A stretch of DNA of 28,564 nt. Origin: JAIPGX01 sp041650475. Its GTDB lineage: Bacteria; Babelota; Babeliae; Babelales; UASB340. This document shows positions 1 through 7,809 of this stretch, in pieces. Made by a program: the position numbers and the translations under genes. The notes beneath the pieces were generated by a model. It had not been told where the DNA came from. It saw only the letters and a program-made list of their open reading frames with translations, and searched no databases. How positions within the stretch are numbered: position 1 is the stretch's first letter; each line of letters starts with the position of its first letter. The stretch lies in assembly GCA_041650475.1 (NCBI GenBank), contig JBAZLD010000016.1, positions 1 to 28,564 of the forward strand, read 5' to 3'.

Positions 1-384
1 TTCTTGATTTTCTTGATTATTTATTTTAAAAAATTCAGTACTTTGGCCATAGAGTTCTAAAACAATTTCTTGATAAGCTTGATCATGTAAAAAAATATTT
101 AAAAAGCCCGGGCCTGCAATTTGAATATCTTTTATATATTTTTTTAAAAAATTCTCTTTTTCTAAACTTAAAAAATTATCTTTAATTTGTATTGCAAGTT
201 CTCGGGGATTTTTTTGTAAAACTTTAGCAAGAACCATACTTGCGTTACAATTTAGATCACCAAAAGTTCTATCTTTATCAATATTAAGGCTAATTTCTAT
301 ATTTTTTAAATTATTATTTTCTAAATTAAATAATTGTTTTATTTTTAATAAAAAATCATTTCTTATTGCATTAAAAATGTTCAT
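1..384 (-). CDS. argS: Arginyl-tRNA synthetase, N-terminal part (cut by window edge)
   Basis: The reading frame begins at an ATG at 384 and stays open to base 1, giving 128 residues. Translation shows the additional N-terminal domain of class I arginyl-tRNA synthetases. A helix with NPRELAIQIK (about residues 59-68) is followed by the family hallmark IAGPGFLNIFL (about 89-99), which in complete proteins comes just before the HIGH-containing catalytic domain. That domain is outside the window. The enzyme charges tRNA-Arg with arginine; this N-terminal domain contacts the tRNA D-loop. The gene is transcribed leftward, divergently from the small unknown gene at 599. The start is the first ATG of the frame and fits the expected N-terminus (MNIFNAIR). 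No frameshift is visible in the part present. The family is clear; whether the rest is intact cannot be seen. Confidence 0.9.
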   Translation of the reverse strand, partial: MNIFNAIRNDFLLKIKQLFNLENNNLKNIEISLNIDKDRTFGDLNCNASMVLAKVLQKNPRELAIQIKDNFLSLEKENFLKKYIKDIQIAGPGFLNIFLHDQAYQEIVLELYGQSTEFFKINNQENQE

Positions 385-482
385 TAATTTCGCCCTATAA
401 AATCAAAATAAATAAAAACGTAAAATATTTATTATTTTAGCATAAATAGAGAGAAAAGGAATATTAATCCGGCAGCCAAGAG

Positions 483-492
483 TTACCGGTAA
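483..492. repeat. 10-bp perfect palindrome in a small GC-rich island
   Basis: TTACCGGTAA reads the same on both strands and closes a short GC-rich patch (about 472-490) inside the otherwise very AT-rich 214-bp gap between argS and the next gene. The gap must hold the divergent promoters of both genes, so a regulator site is possible, as is a remnant of a mobile repeat. Function is not known. Confidence 0.35.
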
Positions 493-598
493 ATTTTAAA
501 TATTTAAATTAGATTTTTTTATTTATTAAAATTTCTTAAAAAACCTTTATACTTAGCCTATAAATAAAAAAAATAAGCGAAAATTAAAGGGTTAAACA

Positions 599-1075
599 GT
601 GGATACAAGCTTTTCTTTATCACTAGAATTAATATGCCTAATGAACTGGCTTTTAAAAAATGAAAAAGAAAAATTAAAAATTTTAATAAACCAAACCATT
701 AAAAATGGTCTATCTTATGAAATAGAGCAATTAGATAAATTAACAGATAATCAAATCGATCCGAATGATAATACTCAGCTACACAACACCATATTGGATT
801 TTTTAATTTTCCTTGAAGATACTTTGATAGAATGTTTAGAAGAACAAGAATTAGATACTAAATCAAGAGAAAAATTAAATTTATCTATACAAAAAATTTT
901 ACCACAGCATGTAGATTTAAAAACAATTTGGTTAAGTGTGCAACAAGCAAAAGAAAAAATATCTAAAATAGAAAAAAATACAAGTAAACCAATTGAAGAA
1001 GATGAATTACGCAATACTCTTTTAACACAATTGATCAAAAATTGGACACCAAATAATAACGAACCAGTAAATTAA
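599..1075 (+). CDS. Conserved-looking hypothetical protein, 158 aa, GTG start
   Basis: I do not recognise the family. The frame opens with GTG at 599, supported by an AAAGGG ribosome-binding site at 586-591 with 7-nt spacing; the first in-frame ATG is 14 codons later and lacks such a site. The product is acidic, lysine- and leucine-rich and appears wholly alpha-helical, with no signal peptide or membrane segment. That suggests a soluble cytoplasmic protein, perhaps a helical scaffold or adaptor. It starts with a hydrophobic helix (LELICLMNWLL, about residues 9-19), has an acidic stretch rich in leucine and glutamate near 68-85, and ends in a polar tail (NNNEPVN). It lies alone between divergent argS and convergent maf, so context gives no functional hint. 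It is very likely a real gene, because a long open frame with a good start fills the space. Confidence 0.65.
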   Translation: MDTSFSLSLELICLMNWLLKNEKEKLKILINQTIKNGLSYEIEQLDKLTDNQIDPNDNTQLHNTILDFLIFLEDTLIECLEEQELDTKSREKLNLSIQKILPQHVDLKTIWLSVQQAKEKISKIEKNTSKPIEEDELRNTLLTQLIKNWTPNNNEPVN

Positions 1076-1108
1076 ATACTCAAATTAAATTTAAAATCTA
1101 AATTAAAG

Positions 1109-1747
1109 CTAAAAATTAAATCCAAGTTTTTGCAAAACTTGTCTTACTTCAAAAAGAGGCAACCCCAAAATACCAGTAAAAGAACCGTTTATAGATTTTA
1201 AAAAATTTAAGCCATAATTTTCAATAACAGCAGAACCTGCCGCATTTAATGCATGAGGTTCTTTTTGAAAATATAAATCTACATAATCTTCTGGAACACA
1301 AAAATCAACTATCGAAAAACTAACAAAGCAATCTTGTTTTTCTGTTATCCAAATATTGTTTTGCAAAATTTTCTTTTCTATACAACATGCAGTTGCAATT
1401 TTTGCTTGTTCTTCTCTTAAAAGAGCCAACATACGCTTAGCATCAAAAAGATTTTCTGGTTTCGTTAAAACATGTTTTGAATTAATTGTTCTGACCAAAG
1501 TATCTGCAGTAAGAACAAAAATATGGTCTTTATTTTTAAAATTTTTTGTATCAGGCAAAATAAGTTTTTCCATTTTATGCTTTGCTATAGAAAGCACATA
1601 AGCAGAAAAACTTTTTTCTAAATCAACACCACATTCATCACTTTCATGTTCTAAAAGAATATATTTTATATCTGCTAGTTCTATTAATTTTCTGCGAGAG
1701 CTAGATTTAGAACCTAAATACAAAATATCTTTTTGATTATTATTCAT
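1109..1747 (-). CDS. maf: Maf-family nucleoside triphosphate pyrophosphatase
   Basis: Maf proteins hydrolyse non-canonical or modified nucleoside triphosphates (dTTP/UTP or m7GTP, depending on subgroup) to the monophosphate and pyrophosphate. They act as house-cleaning enzymes and were first linked to septum inhibition. The 212-aa product has the N-terminal phosphate-binding signature as LGSKSSSRRKL (residues 11-21), the catalytic Asp in ADTLV (81-85), the KPE segment (97-99) and the C-terminal AGSAVIE...GLPL pattern (about 170-198). Length is slightly above the usual 190-200. The substrate subgroup cannot be assigned safely. It is the last gene of the gyrA-dprA-maf run; its start lies 6 bases after the dprA stop, so it is probably translated from the same message. 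It converges on the small gene at 599-1075, and no terminator is evident in the 33-bp gap between them. Confidence 0.9.
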   Translation of the reverse strand: MNNNQKDILYLGSKSSSRRKLIELADIKYILLEHESDECGVDLEKSFSAYVLSIAKHKMEKLILPDTKNFKNKDHIFVLTADTLVRTINSKHVLTKPENLFDAKRMLALLREEQAKIATACCIEKKILQNNIWITEKQDCFVSFSIVDFCVPEDYVDLYFQKEPHALNAAGSAVIENYGLNFLKSINGSFTGILGLPLFEVRQVLQKLGFNF

Positions 1748-1753
1748 AATTTT

Positions 1754-2932
1754 TTAAACTCTTTCCCAGAAACCATTTATATTTTGTTTTACTTTTTCGG
1801 CCAATTGTAAATCAAACAACAAATCTTGTAAATGTGATAAATCCAGTTTTGTTTTAAAACTCAATTCATCTAATGAACATGTTTGTTGCAAAAGATTTAA
1901 GATTGTGTTTGCGGGTGTTTGTTTTTCGTATGGTTCGTTCCAGACTTCGCATGAAGCTTCGCCGGACACGGTATCACAAACGGGTAATGTTTCTTTTATC
2001 CCAAAATCTTCAAAAATATCCTCTGTCGAATTTACCAATTTTGCACCCTGATTTATTAATTCATGACACCCAAGACTTAATTCATCAAAAATAGAACCGG
2101 GTATAGCAAAAACAGTTCTGCCTTCGTCCAATGCAAATTTAGCAGTAATCAAAGCACCACTTTTTTTTGCAGCTTGAACAACCAAACATGCCTTACTAAG
2201 TCCAGCAATAATGCGATTTCTTGCTGGAAAATTGCCTTTATCTGGAGGAGTTAATAATGGAAAAGGCGAAACAAGAGTACCATTTTGTGCAACAATTTTT
2301 TTAAAAAGCTCTTTATTTGTTTTTGGGTAAAAATCTAAAAGCCCAGAACCAAGAACTACTATTGTCTTGCCGCCAGAATCCAATGCAGCTTTATGCGCCA
2401 TACTATCTGCACCAAGTGCACCGCCGCTAACAATTGTGAAATTTTTATTAACAAGAGTTGGCACTATTTCTTTAACAATTTTTTCAGCATAAGCTCCTGC
2501 TTTTCGAGCACCAACAATTGCAAAATTTTTTTCAAAAGAACCAAGCCCCAAACCTTTGCAATAAAGAATAATTGGAGGCATGTAAATTTGTTTTAAACAG
2601 TCTGGATATTCAGGATCTAATAAAGAAAAAATACTTATTTTATATTTATCTATTAATTCTATTTCTTTTTCTAACTTGCTTTTATCTAAAAGTCCATCAA
2701 ATAAGAGCTTTGCCTGTTTTTCTGTTAAATCAAAATTTTGAACAAAATCTTTTATTTTATAAAAATAAAACTGTTCTAAATTCAGTTCTAACGTTTGTAA
2801 CTGTATATGATGATTTTTGTGCTTTTTACAAAAATCATCATATAATTTTTTTATTAACTTTAAAACGGCAATTGAACCAATTCCAGAAATTAAAGAAAAA
2901 TGTAGTAATACTTTTTTGTTTTTATCCACCAA
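1754..2932 (-). CDS. dprA: DNA processing protein DprA (Smf)
   Basis: DprA binds incoming single-stranded DNA and loads RecA during natural transformation; many non-competent bacteria also keep it. The 392-aa protein has an N-terminal helical region and a Rossmann-like core with IVGARKAGAYA (139-149), SGGALGADSMAH (169-180), VVLGSGLLDFYP (192-203) and PARNRIIAGLS (236-246). A C-terminal winged-helix-like segment (about 341-392) follows. The start at 2932 lies 16 bases after the gyrA stop and 6 bases separate it from maf, so it is the middle gene of a likely operon. Two oddities are seen. Residues about 319-339 (…SGEASCEVWNEPYEK…) are encoded by a GC-rich segment that matches an intergenic repeat elsewhere in the window and sits in the linker between core and winged helix. 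Codons about 30-43 are built from a perfect 17-bp inverted repeat. The frame is open throughout, so the gene looks functional. Confidence 0.93.
   Translation of the reverse strand: MVDKNKKVLLHFSLISGIGSIAVLKLIKKLYDDFCKKHKNHHIQLQTLELNLEQFYFYKIKDFVQNFDLTEKQAKLLFDGLLDKSKLEKEIELIDKYKISIFSLLDPEYPDCLKQIYMPPIILYCKGLGLGSFEKNFAIVGARKAGAYAEKIVKEIVPTLVNKNFTIVSGGALGADSMAHKAALDSGGKTIVVLGSGLLDFYPKTNKELFKKIVAQNGTLVSPFPLLTPPDKGNFPARNRIIAGLSKACLVVQAAKKSGALITAKFALDEGRTVFAIPGSIFDELSLGCHELINQGAKLVNSTEDIFEDFGIKETLPVCDTVSGEASCEVWNEPYEKQTPANTILNLLQQTCSLDELSFKTKLDLSHLQDLLFDLQLAEKVKQNINGFWERV
1925..1970 (-). repeat. GC-rich interspersed repeat, copy inserted in frame in dprA
   Basis: Read on the minus strand, this 46-bp segment matches 8740-8784 (plus) at about 35 of 44 aligned bases. 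Shared blocks appear in the same order: CCGGCG, AGC, TT, GCGAAG, CTGG, CGAA and TACGAA. Its G+C is far above the surrounding gene. It encodes part of the DprA linker without breaking the frame. It contains a short hairpin (CTTC, four-base loop, GAAG). The pattern resembles Rickettsia palindromic elements, which insert in frame at tolerated protein positions. Confidence 0.7.
2804..2844. repeat. Perfect 17-bp inverted repeat with 7-nt loop inside dprA
   Basis: The arms 2804-2820 and 2828-2844 are exact reverse complements; the loop is 2821-2827. The element lies within the dprA coding region, about 90 nt after the start codon on the mRNA, and encodes the YDDF…KNHHIQ stretch near residues 31-44. 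In RNA it would form a long uninterrupted hairpin. It is not followed by a U-tract on the dprA sense strand, so it is not a standard intrinsic terminator. Confidence 0.8.
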
Positions 2933-2948
2933 GTGCCTAATAATAATT

Positions 2949-5438
2949 TTATTCTGTAACTATATCTGCGCCTTGCTCATCTTTCTGTTCTTCATCGAAA
3001 GCAACAACCGATACAAGAATTTGATCTGCATCAAGACGAACAAGCCTTACCCCTTTTGCCTGTCTTCCCATCGTTCTTACTTCTTGTGGAGATATTCTAA
3101 TTATTTTTCCATTAGAGTCAATTAATAAAATATGAGATCTATCTGATACTTGAACAAGTCCAATCATTTCTCCATTGCGACCACCTGTAGGAATAGTTCT
3201 TACGCCAATACCACCTCTGTGCGCAACTCTGAAATCGACAATTTTTACTCTTTTACCATACCCACGAGAAGTTGCAAATAACAAATCCTCTCCTTGAGAA
3301 TCTACAATCTGCATACCAGCAACAAAATCACCTTTTCTTAATCTTATGCCTCTAACTCCGCCAGCCTGTCTTCCCATTGCTCGCACTTCTTCTTCATTAA
3401 ATCTAATTCCCTGTCCTTGACTTGTTGCAATAACAATAGAATTTTTTCCAGAACTTAATGCACAAAATACCAGTTCATCACCTTCATCTAAAGATATTGC
3501 TCTAATTCCTGTTGCTCTAATTTTTTCAAAAGCTTTAGCCTCAGTTTTTTTAATAACTCCGTTTTTTGTCAGCATTACCAAATACTTATCAGTTAAGTCT
3601 CTTGCACAAAGTAATTTTACGACCTTTTCACCCTCAGCTAATTGTAAAAGATTTATAATTGCTCTACCCTTTGCGGTTCTCGAAGCTTCTGGAATTTGAT
3701 AAACTTTTAGATCATATACTCTGCCAAGATTTGTAAAGAACAAAAGATCATCATGATTTTTTGCAACAAACATATCTTGAATTAAATCGTCACTTTCTTC
3801 TAAATCTGCCACACCCTTCTTACCCTTTCCACCACGATGTTGCACTGCATATGTTTCAAGAAGAACTCTTTTTACATATCCTTTAACAGTCAAAGTAACA
3901 ACAACCTCTTCATCAGGAATCAAATCTTCTTCACTCAAGGAATCTGTTGCCATCTCAATTTTTGTTTTTCTTGCATCAGAATATGTATTTTTAATTAAAT
4001 CAAGTTCTTCTATAATAATTCTTTTCAATTCTTCTGAACTATTCAAAATAAGTTCTAATTTTTCTATCACAACTTTTATATCTTTAATTTCCAAACGAAT
4101 TTTTTCTTGTTCCAAACCTGTTAAACGACTTAATCTCATTTCTAAGATGGCTTTACTTTGAGCTTCCGTTAATTTTAATTTTTTAATTAAAATTTCACAT
4201 GCAACAGTTGCATCTTGAGATTTTTTTATTAATTCAATAACTTGATCAATATTTTCAAGAGCAATTATTAATCCATCTAAAACGTGTGTTCTTGCTTTAT
4301 TTTTAGCTAAATCAAATTCTGTACGTCTTGTAATAATTTCTTTACGATGAACTAAAAAATGATCGATCATTTCACGTAAAGTAAAAAACATAGGCCTATT
4401 TTGATATAAGGCCAAAAGCAAAATAGAAAGTGAAGTTTGTAGTGATGTATGTTTATATAATTGATTCAAAACTACATTTGGGTTTTCACCCCGTTTTAAT
4501 TCAATAACAACTCTTATACCAGATTTATCTGATTCATCACGAATATTAGAAATACCATCAATAATTTTATCTTTTACTAAATCTGCTATTCTCGTTATTA
4601 AATCAGATTTATTAACCTGAAATGGTATTTCTGTTATAACAAGAGCTACGCGTTTTTTGTCATCCTCTATGTCAACAACACCCCTCAAAATTACATTTCC
4701 ATGCCCTGTTCTATAGGCCTTTACAATTCCAGATCTTCCACAAATTATGCCGCCGGTTGGAAAATCTGGTGCAGGAACTAATCTAAAAAGTTCATCTTCA
4801 CTCAAATTTGGATTTTTTAACAATGCTATACAAGCATCAATAATTTCACCTAAATTGTGTGGAGGAATAGAAGTCGCCATACCAACAGCAATTCCTGTTG
4901 AACCATTAATAAGTAAATTAGGTATTTTGCTTGGCAATAAAGTTGGTTCTGTTCTAGACTCATCAAAGTTTGGTACAAAGAGAACTGTATCTTTTTCTAT
5001 ATCAGCCAAAATTTCTCTAGCAATTTTGGCCATTCTAACTTCTGTATATCGATGTGCAGCTGCATTATCACCATCAATAGATCCCCAGTTACCTTGCCCA
5101 TCTAACAAAGGATATCTTTTAGAAAATGTTTGCACCATTCCAACCATAGTTTGATAAATTGCAGCATCACCATGTGGATGATAGTGACCAATAACATCAC
5201 CAACTACGGTAGCAGATTTTCTATAAGGTTTGTCTTGATAATAACCAAGTTTATGCATTGAATATAAAATTCTTCGATGCACAGGTTTTAGACCGTCTCT
5301 AACATCAGGAAGAGCTCTACTAATAATAACAGACATTGCGTAATCTAAAAAAGATGTTTTCAATTCTTTTTCAATAGAAAGAGGTACTACTTTTTTAGAA
5401 AAAATATTTGTATTTTGTTTATTATTTTGTTCCGACAT
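2949..5438 (-). CDS. gyrA: DNA gyrase subunit A
   Basis: GyrA forms the DNA-breaking subunit of gyrase (A2B2), which introduces negative supercoils using ATP hydrolysed by GyrB. The 829-aa product has the winged-helix and tower domain with the catalytic tyrosine in AAHRYTEVRM (Tyr131), the coiled-coil region (about 365-490), and a six-bladed C-terminal DNA-wrapping domain opening with the GyrA box QHRGGKGKKG (533-542). The box separates it from ParC. In the quinolone-contact helix the sequence is HPHGDAAIYQT (87-97): the equivalents of E. coli Ser83 and Asp87 are Ala92 and Gln96. The start at 5438 has GGAAGG upstream, and an acidic tail closes the protein. It heads a leftward run with dprA and maf. 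gyrB is not in the window. Confidence 0.97.
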   Translation of the reverse strand: MSEQNNKQNTNIFSKKVVPLSIEKELKTSFLDYAMSVIISRALPDVRDGLKPVHRRILYSMHKLGYYQDKPYRKSATVVGDVIGHYHPHGDAAIYQTMVGMVQTFSKRYPLLDGQGNWGSIDGDNAAAHRYTEVRMAKIAREILADIEKDTVLFVPNFDESRTEPTLLPSKIPNLLINGSTGIAVGMATSIPPHNLGEIIDACIALLKNPNLSEDELFRLVPAPDFPTGGIICGRSGIVKAYRTGHGNVILRGVVDIEDDKKRVALVITEIPFQVNKSDLITRIADLVKDKIIDGISNIRDESDKSGIRVVIELKRGENPNVVLNQLYKHTSLQTSLSILLLALYQNRPMFFTLREMIDHFLVHRKEIITRRTEFDLAKNKARTHVLDGLIIALENIDQVIELIKKSQDATVACEILIKKLKLTEAQSKAILEMRLSRLTGLEQEKIRLEIKDIKVVIEKLELILNSSEELKRIIIEELDLIKNTYSDARKTKIEMATDSLSEEDLIPDEEVVVTLTVKGYVKRVLLETYAVQHRGGKGKKGVADLEESDDLIQDMFVAKNHDDLLFFTNLGRVYDLKVYQIPEASRTAKGRAIINLLQLAEGEKVVKLLCARDLTDKYLVMLTKNGVIKKTEAKAFEKIRATGIRAISLDEGDELVFCALSSGKNSIVIATSQGQGIRFNEEEVRAMGRQAGGVRGIRLRKGDFVAGMQIVDSQGEDLLFATSRGYGKRVKIVDFRVAHRGGIGVRTIPTGGRNGEMIGLVQVSDRSHILLIDSNGKIIRISPQEVRTMGRQAKGVRLVRLDADQILVSVVAFDEEQKDEQGADIVTE

Positions 5439-5497
5439 TCAAATCCCTTCCCAACAAAGAGAAAACCTTAAAAAAAGCTACCAATACAATAAATATT

Positions 5498-5526
5498 ATG
5501 ATACTATGCTTTAGATTATTATACAA
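5498..5526 (-). promoter_or_regulatory. Candidate sigma-70-type promoter for gyrA
   Basis: On the minus strand a -35-like TTGTAT (5521-5526) is separated by 17 bp from a -10-like TATCAT (5498-5503). It would start a transcript about 50 nt upstream of the gyrA ATG. The background is AT-rich, so chance matches are common. The arms TTAAC/GTTAA around 5530-5543 could mark an operator but are short. Confidence 0.3.
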
Positions 5527-5585
5527 GATTTTAACTTGTTAAGCTAAAAATTTTAAAATTTTTAAATTTAAAAAAAGACCTAAAT

Positions 5586-6740
5586 ATGCAAAAAAGAATT
5601 TTAATTATCAATAGCGCAACAGGTATAATGGGAGGAGCAGAAATCTACTCTATCAACCTTTACAAAAATCTTATAAAAAATGGGCATCATGTGAGTTTTT
5701 TAGTAAGTAAAAATTCTTGTTTATCAAAAAAATTGCAAGGATTAAAGATTAATTATTATTCTTTCAGAACTTTTGAAATATTTAAAACACAATTTAAATT
5801 ATTTTTAGCAAAAAAAATTATAAAAATTTGTAACTTAGAGAATATTCAAATTATACATTGTAATCTTCACAGAGAAATACCATGCGTTAAAAAAGCAGCA
5901 AAAAAATTAAAAAATAATATAAAAATAGTTCTTACTAGGCATAGCCCACAAAAATTAAAAATTAATTATTTAAAAAATATTCACGGTATTGTTTGTGTAA
6001 ATCCACAAATAGAAACTGAACTGCAAGAAAGAAATAAGTCTGAAACTTTAAATATAAAAGATATAATTTTTATTCCACCATTTTTTGACGAAGAAAAATT
6101 TTTAAATTTTTCCAAACAAAATTTGCAAAATAACTCAGAAAATAAAAAATCATTTTTTAAAAACAATTTTAATATAGACACACAAAACTTACCAGTAATT
6201 TGCGCTATAGCAAATATGCCTAGAGATATAAATCACAAAAATCATCCAATTTTATTAAAAGCAATTAACAAATTAATTTATGAAAAAAATAAACCTGTGC
6301 ATCTTATGCTTGCAGGAGATGGGCCATTAAAAAATTATTTACAAGAAATGGCAAAAAATTTAAAAATACAAGATTATGTACACTTTCTTGGTTTTACAGA
6401 TAAAATTTCACAAATTTTGTATTTTTCAGACTTTAAAGTTTTACCAAGCAAACAAGAGGGGCTGCCCATTGTTTTATTTGAAGCTGCATGTCTTGAAAAA
6501 CCTGTAATCGGCGCAAAAGAAACAAGTTTAATTAATGTTATTAAACATAATCAAACAGGTTTATTATTTGATCAAGATAATATATATAGTTTAGTGGCTC
6601 AAATAGAAAAATTAATAGATAATCCAGATCTAATAACAAAGTTAGGTAAGAAAGCAAAAGATTTCGTTTTGCAAAATTTTTCAACACAAATTAATATGAA
6701 TAAATTAGAAATTTTCTACAATAAAGTTCTTAGTAACTGA
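5586..6740 (+). CDS. Glycosyltransferase family 4 (GT-B fold)
   Basis: This is likely a cytoplasmic-face enzyme that transfers a sugar from a nucleotide donor during LPS or other surface glycan assembly. The 384-aa protein shows a two-domain GT-B layout. The N-terminal acceptor domain opens with ATGIMGGAEIYS (11-22), the glycine-rich loop typical of GT4. The C-terminal donor domain has LMLAGDGPLKNYL (240-252), HFLGF (266-270) and the E-x7-E motif EGLPIVLFE (291-299), followed by EKPVIGAKETS. Donor and acceptor cannot be told from sequence. No clear ribosome-binding site precedes the ATG at 5586. It is divergent from gyrA, and its last 36 bases overlap the end of the convergent GT9 gene. The neighbouring GT9 supports a role in envelope glycan synthesis. 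Confidence 0.88.
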   Translation: MQKRILIINSATGIMGGAEIYSINLYKNLIKNGHHVSFLVSKNSCLSKKLQGLKINYYSFRTFEIFKTQFKLFLAKKIIKICNLENIQIIHCNLHREIPCVKKAAKKLKNNIKIVLTRHSPQKLKINYLKNIHGIVCVNPQIETELQERNKSETLNIKDIIFIPPFFDEEKFLNFSKQNLQNNSENKKSFFKNNFNIDTQNLPVICAIANMPRDINHKNHPILLKAINKLIYEKNKPVHLMLAGDGPLKNYLQEMAKNLKIQDYVHFLGFTDKISQILYFSDFKVLPSKQEGLPIVLFEAACLEKPVIGAKETSLINVIKHNQTGLLFDQDNIYSLVAQIEKLIDNPDLITKLGKKAKDFVLQNFSTQINMNKLEIFYNKVLSN

Positions 6741-7796
6741 AAAAACATGTTGCGCATTAATAGTTCTAATCCAGTCTCTTTTTTTATCAGCATTAACTAT
6801 GCAATTTTTTACACCAACAGGTTCCCATTCAGGATTTTTTTTACGCATTAAAGCAACAACAGGAATATTAAGCGCTGCGGCTAAATGTATAATACTTGTT
6901 TCAACAGAAATTACTAAATCACAATGTTTTATAACTGCAGGTAGTTGAAAAAAATTTTTAGTTGCAGTAAATAAGAATATTTTTTGTAAAGAATAATTTT
7001 TTAAAAATTTTTCAAAATCTTTATATTGCTCTGGCATTACATTAATAATAAAATTTGTGATATAAAAAGAATCGTCTTTTTTAAAATAACCAATAAGTTC
7101 TATGACTTTTTCAAATGTCCAACAACGTTTTTTATTTTTAGCAGTAAAATTAATAAAAATATTTTTTTGATAAAGATTTTGCTTATCAAGGCGTATATCC
7201 CAATGCAAAAATTTTAATTTACCATAAAGAATCCAATCTTTTGGAATATCAATAAATGGGATACGTTCTTGATTGGTAGTTTTTGTATTTAAAATTTTTT
7301 CAAAAAAAATAGCATTTTGATTATTAATGTGTAAAATATTTTCTTGATTTTCAAAAAATTGTTTACCTGACTTAAAACCTGCAATCAAACAATTTTGTGA
7401 ACAAATTTTTCGTGCCAATTTAATAAATCTACGTTGTCTCAAACTAGAAATTAAAATAACAATTTCATAATTATTGTTTTTTAATTCTAATACTGTTTTA
7501 TTAAAATCCCACCAAGAACTAGTATCTTTATAAATTTTATTAAAAAATTTACAAGAGTTTAGCCAATCATACAAAACATAATTGCTTTTTTTTGAACTCC
7601 ATCTATTTAATAAGCTTTTGCCTCGTCCTTCATCTACTAATAAATCAATTTTTAGATTTGGATATTTTATAGCAAAACTTTTAAAATAATTTTGTAAATA
7701 AACAAAGTCCCCGATCGCTAAATGCGAAAGAAACAAAATTTTATTAGATTTTTTTAAAATTTCTTCAGATATTTCTTGAACAAGTTTTTTCTGCAT
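6705..7796 (-). CDS. Glycosyltransferase family 9 (heptosyltransferase-like)
   Basis: Family-9 enzymes transfer heptose from ADP-heptose to the LPS inner core. The 363-aa product has the N-terminal FLSHLAIGDFVYL stretch (about 23-35), the usual glycine-aspartate acceptor loop. A C-terminal donor site follows in SVETSIIHLAAALNIPVVAL (about 293-312), the family's D-x-G-x-x-H-L-A-A-A-L pattern with the Asp and Gly replaced by Glu and Ser. That departure from the consensus means donor or activity may differ from classic WaaC/WaaF; it is clearly more divergent than the second GT9 at 16477. It overlaps the convergent GT4 gene by 36 bp and lies 13 bp downstream of yicC, so it may be the last gene of the ruvB-bioY-yebC-yicC transcript. 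There is no membrane segment, as expected for a peripheral cytoplasmic enzyme. Confidence 0.78.
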   Translation of the reverse strand: MQKKLVQEISEEILKKSNKILFLSHLAIGDFVYLQNYFKSFAIKYPNLKIDLLVDEGRGKSLLNRWSSKKSNYVLYDWLNSCKFFNKIYKDTSSWWDFNKTVLELKNNNYEIVILISSLRQRRFIKLARKICSQNCLIAGFKSGKQFFENQENILHINNQNAIFFEKILNTKTTNQERIPFIDIPKDWILYGKLKFLHWDIRLDKQNLYQKNIFINFTAKNKKRCWTFEKVIELIGYFKKDDSFYITNFIINVMPEQYKDFEKFLKNYSLQKIFLFTATKNFFQLPAVIKHCDLVISVETSIIHLAAALNIPVVALMRKKNPEWEPVGVKNCIVNADKKRDWIRTINAQHVFSVTKNFIVENF

Positions 7797-7809
7797 ATTT
7801 TTAATATAC

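Noticed and set aside
4747..5154. Open frame of 135 codons antisense to gyrA
   Set aside because: It mirrors a highly conserved coding region, lacks a ribosome-binding site and resembles no protein.
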